From contig NZ_JH601133.1 of the NCBI RefSeq assembly GCF_000245795.1, positions 1,647,411 through 1,711,410 on the forward strand: a stretch of DNA of 64,000 nucleotides. The letters run 5' to 3'. Below, piece by piece: positions 42,929-52,221 of the stretch. A model generated the notes under the pieces. The model was given only the letters and a program-made list of their open reading frames with translations. It made no database searches and was not told the origin of the DNA. The stretch comes from Facklamia languida CCUG 37842. Its GTDB lineage: Bacteria > Bacillota > Bacilli > Lactobacillales > Aerococcaceae. Position numbers and translations under genes: made by a program. Each line of letters starts with the position of its first letter. Position 1 is the first letter of the stretch.

Positions 42929-44068
42929 CTAGTCCAAGAAATCCTTCAACTGCTTAGACCGGCTAGGATGGCGGAGCTTGCGGAGGGCCTTGGCTTCAAT
43001 CTGCCGGATCCGCTCACGAGTCACACCGAAGACCTTGCCGACTTGTTCCAGGGTCCGAATATTGCCATCATCTAGGCCAAAGCGCAAGCGCAGAACATTC
43101 TCTTCCCGGTCCGTTAAGGTGTCTAAAACATCTTCTAACTGCTCGCGCAAGAGGGCTGAAGCGGTAAAGTCTTCGGGACTCAAAGCCCCATCATCCTCAA
43201 TAAAGTCACCCAGGTGGGAATCATCCTCTTCACCAATCGGTGTCTCAAGAGAGACCGGCTCTTGGGCAATCTTCAAAATGTCGCGGACCTTCTCGGTTGG
43301 CAGGTCCATTTCCGCACCAATCTCTTCAGGAGTGGGTTCGCGCCCTAGGTCTTGCAGGAGTTGACGTTGAACACGGACTAACTTGTTAATGGTCTCAACC
43401 ATGTGGACCGGAATCCGGATGGTACGAGCTTGGTCAGCAATCGCCCGGGTGATGGCTTGGCGAATCCACCAAGTGGCATAGGTCGAGAACTTGAAGCCCT
43501 TGGTGTGGTCAAACTTCTCAACGGCCTTCATCAAGCCCATGTTCCCTTCTTGGATAAGGTCTAAGAAGGACATACCGCGGCCGACATACCGTTTGGCAAT
43601 CGAGACCACCAAGCGTAAGTTGGCTTCAGCCAACTCTTGCTTAGCCAATTCATCCCCTTCCAGGATGCGTTTGGCCAGTTCAATCTCTTCATCGGCTGTC
43701 AGGAGGTCGACCCGACCGATTTCCTTGAGGTACATGCGGACTGGATCGGCTACCTTAATCTTAGAAGCCGCTGCCCGCTGGGAGGCAGTCATGGTCTCTT
43801 CAGCCTGTGCTGCTTCCGCCCGGACCATCTGTTGCTTGGTCGGTCCCCCATCGTCGCCGACAACCGCAATTCCCTTGTCTTCAATGGTTTGGATCAACTG
43901 ATCGATACCGTCCGCATCCAGACTATAGGGGGCTGCAATCTGTTTGGTTAATTCATCATAATGAATACTGCCAGCCGCCTTCTTCTCGATTAATAACTGG
44001 TCCACCGCCTCTTCCAAGGACAGTTTGATTTCATTTTTTTCTTCTTGTTGCTTCTTCTCTTCTGCCAT
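42929..44068 (-). CDS. rpoD: primary sigma factor SigA
   Basis: Housekeeping sigma-70 subunit, 379 residues. A region 1.1-like N-terminus ([20 protein letters not shown]) is followed by region 1.2/2 ([21 protein letters not shown]), the 2.3-2.4 core [20 protein letters not shown], region 3 and the 4.2 helix-turn-helix [20 protein letters not shown]. It is encoded 12 bp after dnaG with AGGAGG in between, the conserved dnaG-rpoD arrangement. Confidence 0.97.
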   Translation of the reverse strand: MAEEKKQQEEKNEIKLSLEEAVDQLLIEKKAAGSIHYDELTKQIAAPYSLDADGIDQLIQTIEDKGIAVVGDDGGPTKQQMVRAEAAQAEETMTASQRAAASKIKVADPVRMYLKEIGRVDLLTADEEIELAKRILEGDELAKQELAEANLRLVVSIAKRYVGRGMSFLDLIQEGNMGLMKAVEKFDHTKGFKFSTYATWWIRQAITRAIADQARTIRIPVHMVETINKLVRVQRQLLQDLGREPTPEEIGAEMDLPTEKVRDILKIAQEPVSLETPIGEEDDSHLGDFIEDDGALSPEDFTASALLREQLEDVLDTLTDREENVLRLRFGLDDGNIRTLEQVGKVFGVTRERIRQIEAKALRKLRHPSRSKQLKDFLD

Positions 44069-44080
44069 TCGATCGACCTC

Positions 44081-45907
44081 CTATTTTTTGACCTTGAGCT
44101 GGCGTTCCAAGTTCATTATCCGCTGGATCAAGTCTTGGACCTGATCCTGGTTCTGCTGGGCCATCTCCTTCTTTAATCGTTCCTTGAGTTCCTTAATTTC
44201 CTGTTCACTAAAGGCCTGGCGGATCATCTGCTGACAATCTTGCATTATCTGCACATCATAGGCCATGGGTTGATAATCCCACATGACAGTTGTTAAGACT
44301 TGATTGACTTGTGTATCGGCTATATTACCGACAATTCCTGTCAAAGGCAAGGCATGCCCTTGATAATAATAATCAGCTAACTGGCTAAAAGCTGCCTGGC
44401 TAAACTCATGATAGAGCACGGGTAGTTCCTGTAAGGACTGAATATACTGCCAGGCATCGGCTTGAAACATCAACTGCCCCAACCATAATTTCTCGCTCTG
44501 ATAGGCCTTGTGTGACCGGATCGGTAAGCCCGTTACCTGGGCAGGAGAAGGAGCGACCACTGGTTGGTCTGACCGGGCAGGCATCCGGCTGGGGGCTTGA
44601 TCACTCAAGCGGACCAGCCGTTCCTTTAAAAGAGCTTCCTCCAGGTCAAATTCCTTGGCTAATTCAGCTAAATAGAGCTGGTTTTCAATGGGAGACCCCT
44701 TCTGATTCAGTAAAAGCAGGAGTTGGTCAATATATTCAGACTTCTGCTTGGGATCTTCCAACCGGTATTGGGACTTGAGATAGTCCTTCTTAAAGTTAAA
44801 AAGTGTCTGGGCCTGGTCCAGTAACTGGCGAAAACTCGCTGCCCCCTTGGTCCGTAACCATTCATCTGGGTCCTTCTGCTGAGGGACTGCAATCGACTTA
44901 AACTGGGTTCTTGGAAACTGGCGGGCTAAATCAAAGGCCCGGTTACTAGCTTCACGCCCTGGTTCATCCCCATCAAAGACCCAGACAACCTCCCCTGCCA
45001 ACTTGGTCAAATAGGCCAAGTGGGCTTGGGTGAGACTGGTCCCCATAGTGGCCACAACATTCTCAAAGCCAGCTTGGTAAAGAGCGATCACATCCATATA
45101 ACCTTCACAGACCAATGCCTGGTTGGTCTTGCGGATGGCAGACCGGGCCAGGTCTAAATTATAAAGCAAGCCTCCCTTATGAAAGATGGCTGTTTCGGGC
45201 GAATTGACATACTTACCAGACCGCTGGTCATTGGACTTGAAGATCCGACCCGAGAAGGCGATCACCTTGCCTGACTGCGACTTGAGGGGGAAGATAATCC
45301 GCCCCCGAAAGCGGTCGACCAGCTGGGAAGAGCCTTCACTCTGGTAAAAGATCCCCGACCGAATCAAGTCTTCCTGGGAGAAGTCTTCGCCTTCCAGATA
45401 AGCCAAGACCAAGTTTGACTGGTCGGGCGCATAGCCCAAGCCGAAGGTATCAGTGGTCTCGGCTTGAACCTGCCGGTCCAGCAGGTAATCCAAGGCTTCC
45501 TGACCATTCGTTGTCCCCGTTAAATAATAATGGTAAAATTCCGCCACCTTTTGGTGGATTTGGTAGAGGACACGGTCCTGGTGGGCTAATTCCTGGTCGG
45601 CCCCAGAGCTAGGAAGGTTGGGCAAGGCATAATCCGCAAATTCTGCCACCTTCATCACGGCTTCTGGAAAGGACACCTGGTCAATCTCTTGGATAAAGCC
45701 GAAGACATTGCCGCCCCGACCGCAGGAGAAGCACTTATAGATCTGTTTTTGGCTGTGAATTGAGAAGGAAGGATTGCGGTCTTCGTGAAAAGGACAAGAA
45801 GCCACATAATTCTGGCCCCGCTTGGTCAATTGCACATATTGGCCAACGACCTCTTCAATCCTTACCTGTTGGCGCAAGTCATCAATGACTTCATTGGGAA
45901 TCTTCAT
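44081..45907 (-). CDS. dnaG: DNA primase
   Basis: Makes RNA primers for replication. It has about 608 residues from the ATG at 45907, chosen for AGGAG eight bases upstream. The N-terminal CHC2 zinc finger is CPFHEDRNPSFS...YKCFSCGRGGN. The catalytic Toprim domain has LVCEGYMDVIALYQAG and WVFDGDEPGREAS. The C-terminal helicase-interaction domain is diverged and Gln-rich. It precedes rpoD on the same strand. Confidence 0.96.
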   Translation of the reverse strand: MKIPNEVIDDLRQQVRIEEVVGQYVQLTKRGQNYVASCPFHEDRNPSFSIHSQKQIYKCFSCGRGGNVFGFIQEIDQVSFPEAVMKVAEFADYALPNLPSSGADQELAHQDRVLYQIHQKVAEFYHYYLTGTTNGQEALDYLLDRQVQAETTDTFGLGYAPDQSNLVLAYLEGEDFSQEDLIRSGIFYQSEGSSQLVDRFRGRIIFPLKSQSGKVIAFSGRIFKSNDQRSGKYVNSPETAIFHKGGLLYNLDLARSAIRKTNQALVCEGYMDVIALYQAGFENVVATMGTSLTQAHLAYLTKLAGEVVWVFDGDEPGREASNRAFDLARQFPRTQFKSIAVPQQKDPDEWLRTKGAASFRQLLDQAQTLFNFKKDYLKSQYRLEDPKQKSEYIDQLLLLLNQKGSPIENQLYLAELAKEFDLEEALLKERLVRLSDQAPSRMPARSDQPVVAPSPAQVTGLPIRSHKAYQSEKLWLGQLMFQADAWQYIQSLQELPVLYHEFSQAAFSQLADYYYQGHALPLTGIVGNIADTQVNQVLTTVMWDYQPMAYDVQIMQDCQQMIRQAFSEQEIKELKERLKKEMAQQNQDQVQDLIQRIMNLERQLKVKK

Positions 45908-46038
45908 ACCCATCTCTCCTATTCTCACCATCTCATCTGACCCGCTTGGTTAGGGGCTGCCATTAAGAATCTATTCGAATTCCGACCAAGCCCACACCGG
46001 CCTCGCCGCCCTATCAAGCGAGGCCTTGTTCAGCTTGC

Positions 46039-46626
46039 TTAGGCCTCTACCAGGCTTTGGATCATGTCCCAGATGTCAGCTTGCCCTTCACCGGTCTCAG
46101 CCGAGAAGGGAAAGAGGGCATCAGTCGTGGGTAGGTCCAAGACCTGCTTGTAGAGTTTCAATTGCTTGGCCCGCTGGCTCTTCTTAACCTTGTCCAACTT
46201 GGTCAAGCAGATCGCAAAGGGCAGGTCAAGACCTTCCGCAAAGTGGTACATGGCTTGGTCCAATTCCGTCGGTGCATGCCGCATATCCATCAAGAGAATC
46301 AAGAGCACCAACTGGTCCCGCTGACTTAAGAAGCGTTCATTCATGGCCTGCCACTTCTGCCGGTCGGACTTGGAGACCCGGGCATAACCATAACCCGGCA
46401 CATCCACAATCCGAAAAGCCTGGTTAATCTCATAGAAATTTAAGGTCCGGGTCTTACCCGGCTGACTGGAAGTCCGAGCTAAGCCCTTCCGGTTGACCAA
46501 GCGGTTAATAAAGCTGGACTTGCCGACATTGGATCGACCGGCCAGGGCGATCTCTGGCAAGTCATCCTGGGGATATTGGCGGTCGTTAACCGCTGTTCGC
46601 ACTAATTCAGCTTCTTTAATGATCAT
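46039..46626 (-). CDS. engB: ribosome biogenesis GTP-binding protein EngB/YsxC
   Basis: 195-residue GTPase needed for 50S subunit assembly. G1 is AGRSNVGKSSFINRL, G3 VDVPGYGYARVS, G4 CLTKLDKVKK and G5 FSAETGEG. It follows clpX with a 17-bp gap, a conserved Firmicute pair. A GC-rich hairpin (about 45991-46025, GGCCTCGC/GCGAGGCC) follows the gene but lacks a T-run. Confidence 0.96.
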   Translation of the reverse strand: MIIKEAELVRTAVNDRQYPQDDLPEIALAGRSNVGKSSFINRLVNRKGLARTSSQPGKTRTLNFYEINQAFRIVDVPGYGYARVSKSDRQKWQAMNERFLSQRDQLVLLILLMDMRHAPTELDQAMYHFAEGLDLPFAICLTKLDKVKKSQRAKQLKLYKQVLDLPTTDALFPFSAETGEGQADIWDMIQSLVEA

Positions 46627-46643
46627 CGGCTCGCCCCTCTTTC

Positions 46644-47891
46644 TTAAGAAATCTTGCGATTCTTAGCATTATAATATTCTGGTTTGGATCGGCCTTCAAC
46701 TAAGTCCTTGGTAATCACAATCCGCTTAACATCCTCACGCTGGGGAACTTCAAACATAATATCCAACATGACTTGTTCGATAATCGAGCGTAGACCCCGG
46801 GCCCCCGTTTCACGGGCAATGGCCTTTTGGGCAATCGCAGCCAAGGCCTCTTGGTCAAATTCTAAGTCCACCTCTTCCATGGCCAAGAGCCGCTTATACT
46901 GCTTAACAAGCGCATTCTTAGGCTGGGTCAGGATCTTGATCAAGTCCTCTTCGGTTAAAGAATTGAGGACCGTCAAGATGGGCAGGCGGCCAATAAATTC
47001 TGGAATTAAGCCGAATTTGAGTAAGTCCTCTGGTTCCGCTTCTTGCATAATATTCAACTGGTCAGGAGCCTGCTTGGAATTACTTCCAAATCCAATCACC
47101 TTGGCGCCTAACCGCTCCTTGATCATGGTCTCAAGGCCCGCAAAGGCTCCCCCGACGATAAAGAGAATCTGACTGGTATCCATCTTAATATAGTCTTGGC
47201 TGGGGTGCTTGCGGCCACCCTTGGGTGGAATATTGGCTTCTGTTCCTTCCAAGATCTTCAAGAGGGCCTGTTGGACCCCTTCACCTGAGACGTCACGGGT
47301 AATGGAAACATTCTCTGCCTTGCGGGCAATCTTGTCAATCTCATCAACATAGATGATCCCCTTCTCAGCCCGTTCGATATCATAATCAGCCGCTTGAACC
47401 AGCTTCAAGAGGATATTCTCAACATCTTCCCCCACATAGCCGGCCTCGGTCAAAGTCGTCGCATCCGCAATCGCAAAGGGCACATTGATAATCTTGGCCA
47501 AACTCTGAGCCAAATAGGTCTTACCCGACCCCGTCGGCCCAATAATACAGATGTTGGATTTCTGCAGGTCGACTTCTTCCTCATCCATCTCATCCGGTAG
47601 GTAATTGATCCGCTTATAATGGTTATAGACTGCTACCGATAGGGCCTTCTTAGCCTCTTCTTGACCGATGACGTATTCATTCAACCGGTCCATAATTTCT
47701 TGTGGCTTCAACATATTGATCGCGGCATCTTGGGCCTCAAACCGCATCTCTTCATCAATGATCGACATACACAAGTCGACGCACTCATCACAGATATAGA
47801 CGTCCGGTCCGGCAATAATCTTATTGACTTCATCTTGAGACTTGCCACAAAAAGAGCAGAAAAATTCATTTTTATTACTTGTCTTTGCCAT
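46644..47891 (-). CDS. clpX: ATP-dependent Clp protease ATP-binding subunit ClpX
   Basis: AAA+ unfoldase that feeds substrates to ClpP. It has 415 residues. The N-terminal four-cysteine zinc domain is [11 protein letters not shown]...[10 protein letters not shown]. Walker A is [12 protein letters not shown], Walker [12 protein letters not shown], the pore loop GYVGED and sensor 2 [11 protein letters not shown] terminator-like hairpin separates it from tig upstream. Confidence 0.97.
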   Translation of the reverse strand: MAKTSNKNEFFCSFCGKSQDEVNKIIAGPDVYICDECVDLCMSIIDEEMRFEAQDAAINMLKPQEIMDRLNEYVIGQEEAKKALSVAVYNHYKRINYLPDEMDEEEVDLQKSNICIIGPTGSGKTYLAQSLAKIINVPFAIADATTLTEAGYVGEDVENILLKLVQAADYDIERAEKGIIYVDEIDKIARKAENVSITRDVSGEGVQQALLKILEGTEANIPPKGGRKHPSQDYIKMDTSQILFIVGGAFAGLETMIKERLGAKVIGFGSNSKQAPDQLNIMQEAEPEDLLKFGLIPEFIGRLPILTVLNSLTEEDLIKILTQPKNALVKQYKRLLAMEEVDLEFDQEALAAIAQKAIARETGARGLRSIIEQVMLDIMFEVPQREDVKRIVITKDLVEGRSKPEYYNAKNRKIS

Positions 47892-47938
47892 ACTGCCTCC
47901 TTAAGATTCCAACAAATTGACTCAAGGTCATTCATGCT

Positions 47939-47989
47939 AAAAAGGGATGCAAGTGACCCCTTCTGTGTCTAAACGTTGCAATCCCTTTT
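47939..47989 (-). terminator. terminator between tig and clpX
   Basis: AAAAGGGATTGCAA pairs with TTGCATCCCTTTTT across a 23-nt loop. On the minus strand it ends in Ts, about 25 bp after the tig stop. Confidence 0.75.
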
Positions 47990-48014
47990 CTAAATTTACT
48001 TGTTAATAATTATC

Positions 48015-49292
48015 TTATTTTTCTTCTGCTGAGTCAACAATTAAGCTCATGGCCTTCTTCAACTTGATGTCAGAGACTAACATGTCTTCAGTGACGTATT
48101 GACGGACTTGGTTAGCATCCATACCATATTGACCAGCTAAGGCTTCTACTTCTGCTTGGATTTCATCTTCGCTGACTTCAATGACTTCTTCTTTGACAAT
48201 CGCTTCAAGGACAAGGTTAGTCTTAGTTCTCAATTCGCTCTCTTCCGCAAATTGTTTGTGGAGGTCCTCCCGGCTAGTTCCGGATAATTGGTAGTACATG
48301 TCTTCGTTGATTCCTTGACGCTTCATATTGTTTAAGAAGTGGTCCATTTGACGTTGAACTTCATCATCCACCATGGCTTGTGGTAATTCAACCACTTCCG
48401 CATTCTCAACCGCTTGACGAAGAGCCAGGTCTTCAACCGCTTCTTTAGCGGCTGCTTCCATGGTCTCTTCCAATTGAACGCGGACTTTATTCTTGTATTC
48501 TTCAAGAGACTCGACTTCGTCATCCGCATCCTTGGCGAACTCATCGTCTAATTCAGGTAATTCCTTAGCCTTCACTTCATGAACGGTTACCTTGAAAGTC
48601 GCATCTTGACCAGCCAATTCTTCCGCTTGGTAATTCTCTGGGAAGGTCACATTGACATCGAGAGATTGACCAGGTTCTGCCCCAATTAATTGGTCTTCAA
48701 AGCCTGGAATGAAGCTATTTGAACCGAGTTCTAATGAATGGTTCTCGCCCTTACCACCGTCAAAGGCTTGGCCATCTTTGAAGCCTTCAAAGTCGATCAC
48801 GACTGTATCGCCCTTAGCAGCTGCAGCTTCTTTGACCACTAGTTCAGCTAATTCTTGGCGTTTAGCTTCAATCTTAGCTTCAACCGCTTCATCGGTTACA
48901 GTCCGGTCTTGCTTCTCAACCGTTAAGCCCTTGTAGTTACCTAATTTGACTTCTGGCTTCAAGGTCACTTTAGCGGTTAAGACCCAAGGTTGACCCTTTT
49001 CCATGGATTCAATATCAATTTGAGGTTGAGCGACGACTTCTAGCCCTTCTTCATCAACTGCCTTTTGGTAAGCACTTGGTAAGGTTATGTTCAAGGCCTC
49101 TTCATAAAGTGATGCTTCTCCATAGACATTGTTGAAGATTTGACGCGGAACTTTCCCCTTACGGAAGCCAGGAACACTGATGTTCTTACGGACTTTCTTA
49201 TAGGCGATGTCTAAAGCTGTATTAACTTCCTCTACAGGAATTTCAAAAGTAAGTGTGCCTTCATTTACTGAAGTTTTTTCAAATTTAGTCAT
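48015..49292 (-). CDS. tig: trigger factor
   Basis: Ribosome-associated chaperone and prolyl isomerase, 425 residues. The ribosome-binding tail has VPGFRKGKVPRQIFNN (the GFRxGK-type signature). The central FKBP domain starts GDTVVIDFEGFKDGQAFDGG, and the helical C-terminal domain follows. The ATG at 49292 has a GGAGG-type site (CTTGGAGGAAAGATAGTT). The gene is divergent from recU across a 2.1-kb repeat-rich gap. Confidence 0.96.
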   Translation of the reverse strand: MTKFEKTSVNEGTLTFEIPVEEVNTALDIAYKKVRKNISVPGFRKGKVPRQIFNNVYGEASLYEEALNITLPSAYQKAVDEEGLEVVAQPQIDIESMEKGQPWVLTAKVTLKPEVKLGNYKGLTVEKQDRTVTDEAVEAKIEAKRQELAELVVKEAAAAKGDTVVIDFEGFKDGQAFDGGKGENHSLELGSNSFIPGFEDQLIGAEPGQSLDVNVTFPENYQAEELAGQDATFKVTVHEVKAKELPELDDEFAKDADDEVESLEEYKNKVRVQLEETMEAAAKEAVEDLALRQAVENAEVVELPQAMVDDEVQRQMDHFLNNMKRQGINEDMYYQLSGTSREDLHKQFAEESELRTKTNLVLEAIVKEEVIEVSEDEIQAEVEALAGQYGMDANQVRQYVTEDMLVSDIKLKKAMSLIVDSAEEK

Positions 49293-49443
49293 AACTATCT
49301 TTCCTCCAAGACTAGAATTATTACATACCTTTACATTTTAGCGAAAGTATCACTATTTGTAAACCAGATTTCATTTTTAGCCCTAAATTCTTTCAATGGT
49401 ATGGGATCAAGTGGTGAAAAAAATAAAGAAAGGCAAGATACCG

Positions 49444-49612
49444 TCAATAAGGCTGGCCCCTCTACTTAATCATAGGGGACCGCCTTCCAAATCCTTGCTT
49501 TTCCAGGCTCGATCCACTAGGCAATGCCTAGACGGTAAGACCGTAAGGCATTGCACGCTGCGTGGATCGTCCTTCTTCCTAAGATTAAGTCTTGGAGCCT
49601 GCCTTTTATTGA
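49444..49612 (-). repeat. structured intergenic repeat, copy 10
   Basis: Full minus-strand copy of the TCAATAA/TTATTGA subtype, with P2 GATCCAC/GTGGATC and P3 AATGCCT/AGGCATT. The P3 loop is one base longer (ACGGTCTTACCGT). Confidence 0.88.
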
Positions 49613-49880
49613 CTGATTCATGTTTTATCTATTTAAGTTAAGGCTTTCATTCCTCTATCTTAAACCGAACTCCTTATAAAATTTGTGATTAAATAAAAGG
49701 ATAATTTCACAATCATTAAACATCTATTTTAAGGAAAGTTCAGCAAGTGTTCTTTCAGACTATCATAAGATTGTTATAATATAGACCCAATATACAGTGA
49801 AACAATAGGAATAAGTTTCTTTCTATTATTTGATTAGCACACTGAATTAATCTGACTTCAGAGTCTTTATGTCTATATAT

Positions 49881-49948
49881 AGGGTTGATGGAAGCATTAT
49901 TCTTTCATCAACCCTAAAAAATCGGGTGACGCATAAATGCATCACCCG
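49881..49948 (-). terminator. tandem hairpins, one terminator-like
   Basis: AGGGTTGATG/CATCAACCCT (49881-49915) and CGGGTGACGCAT/ATGCATCACCCG (49923-49948, one mismatch). On the minus strand the second is followed by a run of six Ts, so it could end an unrecognised leftward transcript starting in the spacer. What it terminates is unknown. Confidence 0.45.
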
Positions 49949-50418
49949 CAAAACTTTCGTTTTCAATTCGTGTAAGTATCATAATCCTATTACTGTAAAA
50001 TATCAATAGCCTCTATGTAAAAATCTTACATTTGGTTCAAGTCTGGAGATTATGACAAGACTATAAAAGATAAGAGATTCCGATATTTTTTTCTCACCTC
50101 AAAAAATAAATCTTAGAATCAATTGGTATGCCAAACTTAGTCAAGTGTTCTTTTACTTTTATATTTTATAAAACTTCAGAGCTTGATGTAAATCGATCAA
50201 AACTAGTTTTCTTGTTTAATAGCTTAGTTTAATTTTAAGAAAGACCTTTGATCTCTACCTATCCCACTATTTTTTTAGGTTTAAATTGATTGGCAAAATT
50301 GTTTTTTACTATCAAATAAAGATCCTATAATTTAATTAGCAATTCTTTATTATATCAGTCCCTATTTTACTAACTGGATTAATTTAGAAAGCCTTAAATA
50401 AATAAAAACATGAATCCG

Positions 50419-50585
50419 TCAATAAAAGGCAGGGTTCAGTGCTTAATCATAGGAAAGAGGACGATCCACGCAGCTTGCAATGCCTTACGGTTTACCGTCT
50501 AGGCAATGCCTAGTGGATCGAGCCTGGAAAAGCAAAGCTTTGGAAGGCGGTCCCCTATGATTAAGCAGTGGAACCTGACTTATTG
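50419..50585 (+). repeat. structured intergenic repeat, copy 11
   Basis: Full plus-strand copy, TCAATAA/TTATTGA subtype; P2 GATCCAC/GTGGATC, P4 AAAGC-AAA-GCTTT closed by GCCT/AGGC, a compensating pair relative to GCCC/GGGC. Confidence 0.88.
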
Positions 50586-50701
50586 ACGTTATCTTTTCTT
50601 TTTAACTTTTTTGTATCCCTTATGATTTTAACCATTCGCTACAGGCTGGTTTAATCTTCCACCCCCCTCCCCCTTTTATATTCAGAAGATGGAAATAAAA
50701 A

Positions 50702-50866
50702 AAGCAGGCGGAGTGAATGGAAAATCACAGGAAAAAGGAAGGGCCACGTAGCGTGCAATGCCTTGCGGTTTACCGTCTAGGCATTGCCTAGTGGGACTAG
50801 CCCGGAAAAGCGAAAGCTTTGAAGGGCGGTCCCCTGTGATCTTATCCATTCACTAAAGCCTGATTT
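50702..50866 (+). repeat. structured intergenic repeat, copy 12
   Basis: Full copy with a third arm sequence: GCAGGCGGAGTGAATGG and ATCACAGG pair with CCTGTGAT, CCATTCACT and GCCTG. The P3 tip reads TTGCGGTTTACCGTCTA. It forms a tandem duplication (306-bp period) with copy 13, including flanking sequence (CTTTTATATTCAGAAGATGG upstream of both). Confidence 0.9.
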
Positions 50867-51007
50867 TATAAATTTATATCATAATAGTCTTAACGCACAA
50901 ACTATCAGGATTACAACCCGATTATTACTCTCAGCCTTTAATTAATAAGCAAGAATATAAGTTAATGCTACCCCTCTCCTTTTTATATTCAGAAGATGGA
51001 AATAAAA

Positions 51008-51170
51008 AAGCAGGCGGAGTGAATGGAAAATCACAGGAAAAAGGAAGGCCCACGCAGCTTGCAATGCCTAGACGGTAAACCGTAAGGCATTGCCTAGTGG
51101 GACTAGCCCGGAAAAGCGAAAGCTTTGAAGGGCGGTCCCCAGTGATTTGATCCATTCACTGCAGCTTGCT
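51008..51170 (+). repeat. structured intergenic repeat, copy 13 (internal hairpin inverted)
   Basis: Near-identical tandem duplicate of copy 12 except that the P3 tip reads TAGACGGTAAACCGTAA. That is the reverse complement of the usual TTACGGTTTACCGTCTA, so the hairpin has been flipped in place while P2, P4 and arms keep their orientation. The outer stem also shows a paired A-A mismatch (CACAGG/CCAGTG). Confidence 0.9.
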
Positions 51171-51400
51171 TTAATTTTCCTCACTCCTCTTTTTCACTCA
51201 CATAATTGCATTCTTACCAATATATTCTCACAATCTTCAACTTCATTTGGTAACTTATATCTAATCAGCCCTTTACTCACGATTGATTTAATCAAGCCTT
51301 TCACGCATAATAATAGGTAGAACTAAATGGAGTGAAGACTGAAGATGACAATCACGCCCAAGTCATTCTGGCTGATCACAATGCGAAAGGAGGTCTTGAC

Positions 51401-51997
51401 ATGATCCGCTATCCCATGGGGCAAAACCCCCACCGCCAGCCCGGCATCAAGGCCTTAAGAACCAGCCAGACTCAATATGGCAGCCGGGGCATGTCCTTAG
51501 AAGAACGAATTAACCAGAGTAACCAATATTACCTGGCCAACCAACTGGCCGTCATCCATAAGAAACCGACCCCCATTCAAGTCGTCAAGGTGGACTATCC
51601 AAAGCGATCAGCGGCCCGCATTACAGAAGCCTACTACCGGCAAGCCTCGACCACCGATTATAATGGGGTCTACCAGGGCCACTATCTCGATTTTGAGGCC
51701 AAGGAGACACAGAACAAGCAGTCTTTTCCCTTGTCCAACCTGAAGGACCACCAGGTCCAGCATATGAAAGCCTGTCATGACCAAGGGGGCCTAGTCTTCT
51801 TGTTGGTCTCCTTCAAGAAGTTGGACCAGGTCTACCTCCTCTCCTACCCTGCCTTGGCAGCCTATCTCAAGGCCAATGCCAAGCAGTCCATCCCGGTCTC
51901 TTACTTTGACCAAGCGGCCTACCGCTGCCCAACTGGGGCCCTTCCCATGATCGATTACCTGCAGGCGGTCGACCAGTTCTTGGCCGAGTTGGACTAA
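51401..51997 (+). CDS. recU: Holliday junction resolvase RecU
   Basis: Resolves recombination intermediates and modulates RecA; 198 residues. The start at 51401 has AAAGGAGG upstream; an in-frame extension to 51332 is unsupported. Family motifs: MSLEERINQSNQYY, the catalytic TDYNGVYQGHYLDFEAKET (Asp, Glu and Lys of the nuclease), then FPLSNLKDHQVQHM. It stands upstream of the PBP1A gene as in nearly all Firmicutes. Confidence 0.96.
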   Translation: MIRYPMGQNPHRQPGIKALRTSQTQYGSRGMSLEERINQSNQYYLANQLAVIHKKPTPIQVVKVDYPKRSAARITEAYYRQASTTDYNGVYQGHYLDFEAKETQNKQSFPLSNLKDHQVQHMKACHDQGGLVFLLVSFKKLDQVYLLSYPALAAYLKANAKQSIPVSYFDQAAYRCPTGALPMIDYLQAVDQFLAELD

Positions 51998-52221
51998 GGA
52001 AAGGTCCAGACCGTTCAAGTCTTTTGACCGGTGTGGATCCTTTTAGTCGGAGCCTCTTTTGCTAAGCTGTTTGATTTCTAGTCAGGTAACTAGCTGAGGC
52101 AAGTGGAAGGAGAACCCCACCTATTTTTTAATAACAAATTATTCGGCGAGTCGTCTTCTGGCTTGCCCACCACCAAGTGCGTCCTGAACAAGACGCCTGA
52201 TTCAAGAAGCGAGGGAATGCA

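Larger units (their letters stand above)
49444..50585. repeat. composite repeat: copy 10 - spacer - copy 11
   Basis: Copies 10 (minus) and 11 (plus) flank about 800 bp of AT-rich sequence. The spacer end next to copy 11 (about 50300-50418) resembles the spacer end next to copy 8 (42480-42586). Within it a TATAAT occurs at 49775-49780, and two hairpins lie at 49881-49915 and 49923-49948. No convincing gene is visible. Confidence 0.6.

Noticed and set aside
49444-51170. CRISPR array, given the many similar repeats in one region
   Set aside because: Repeat units are about 165 bp, irregularly spaced and in both orientations, with no short unique spacers and no cas genes.
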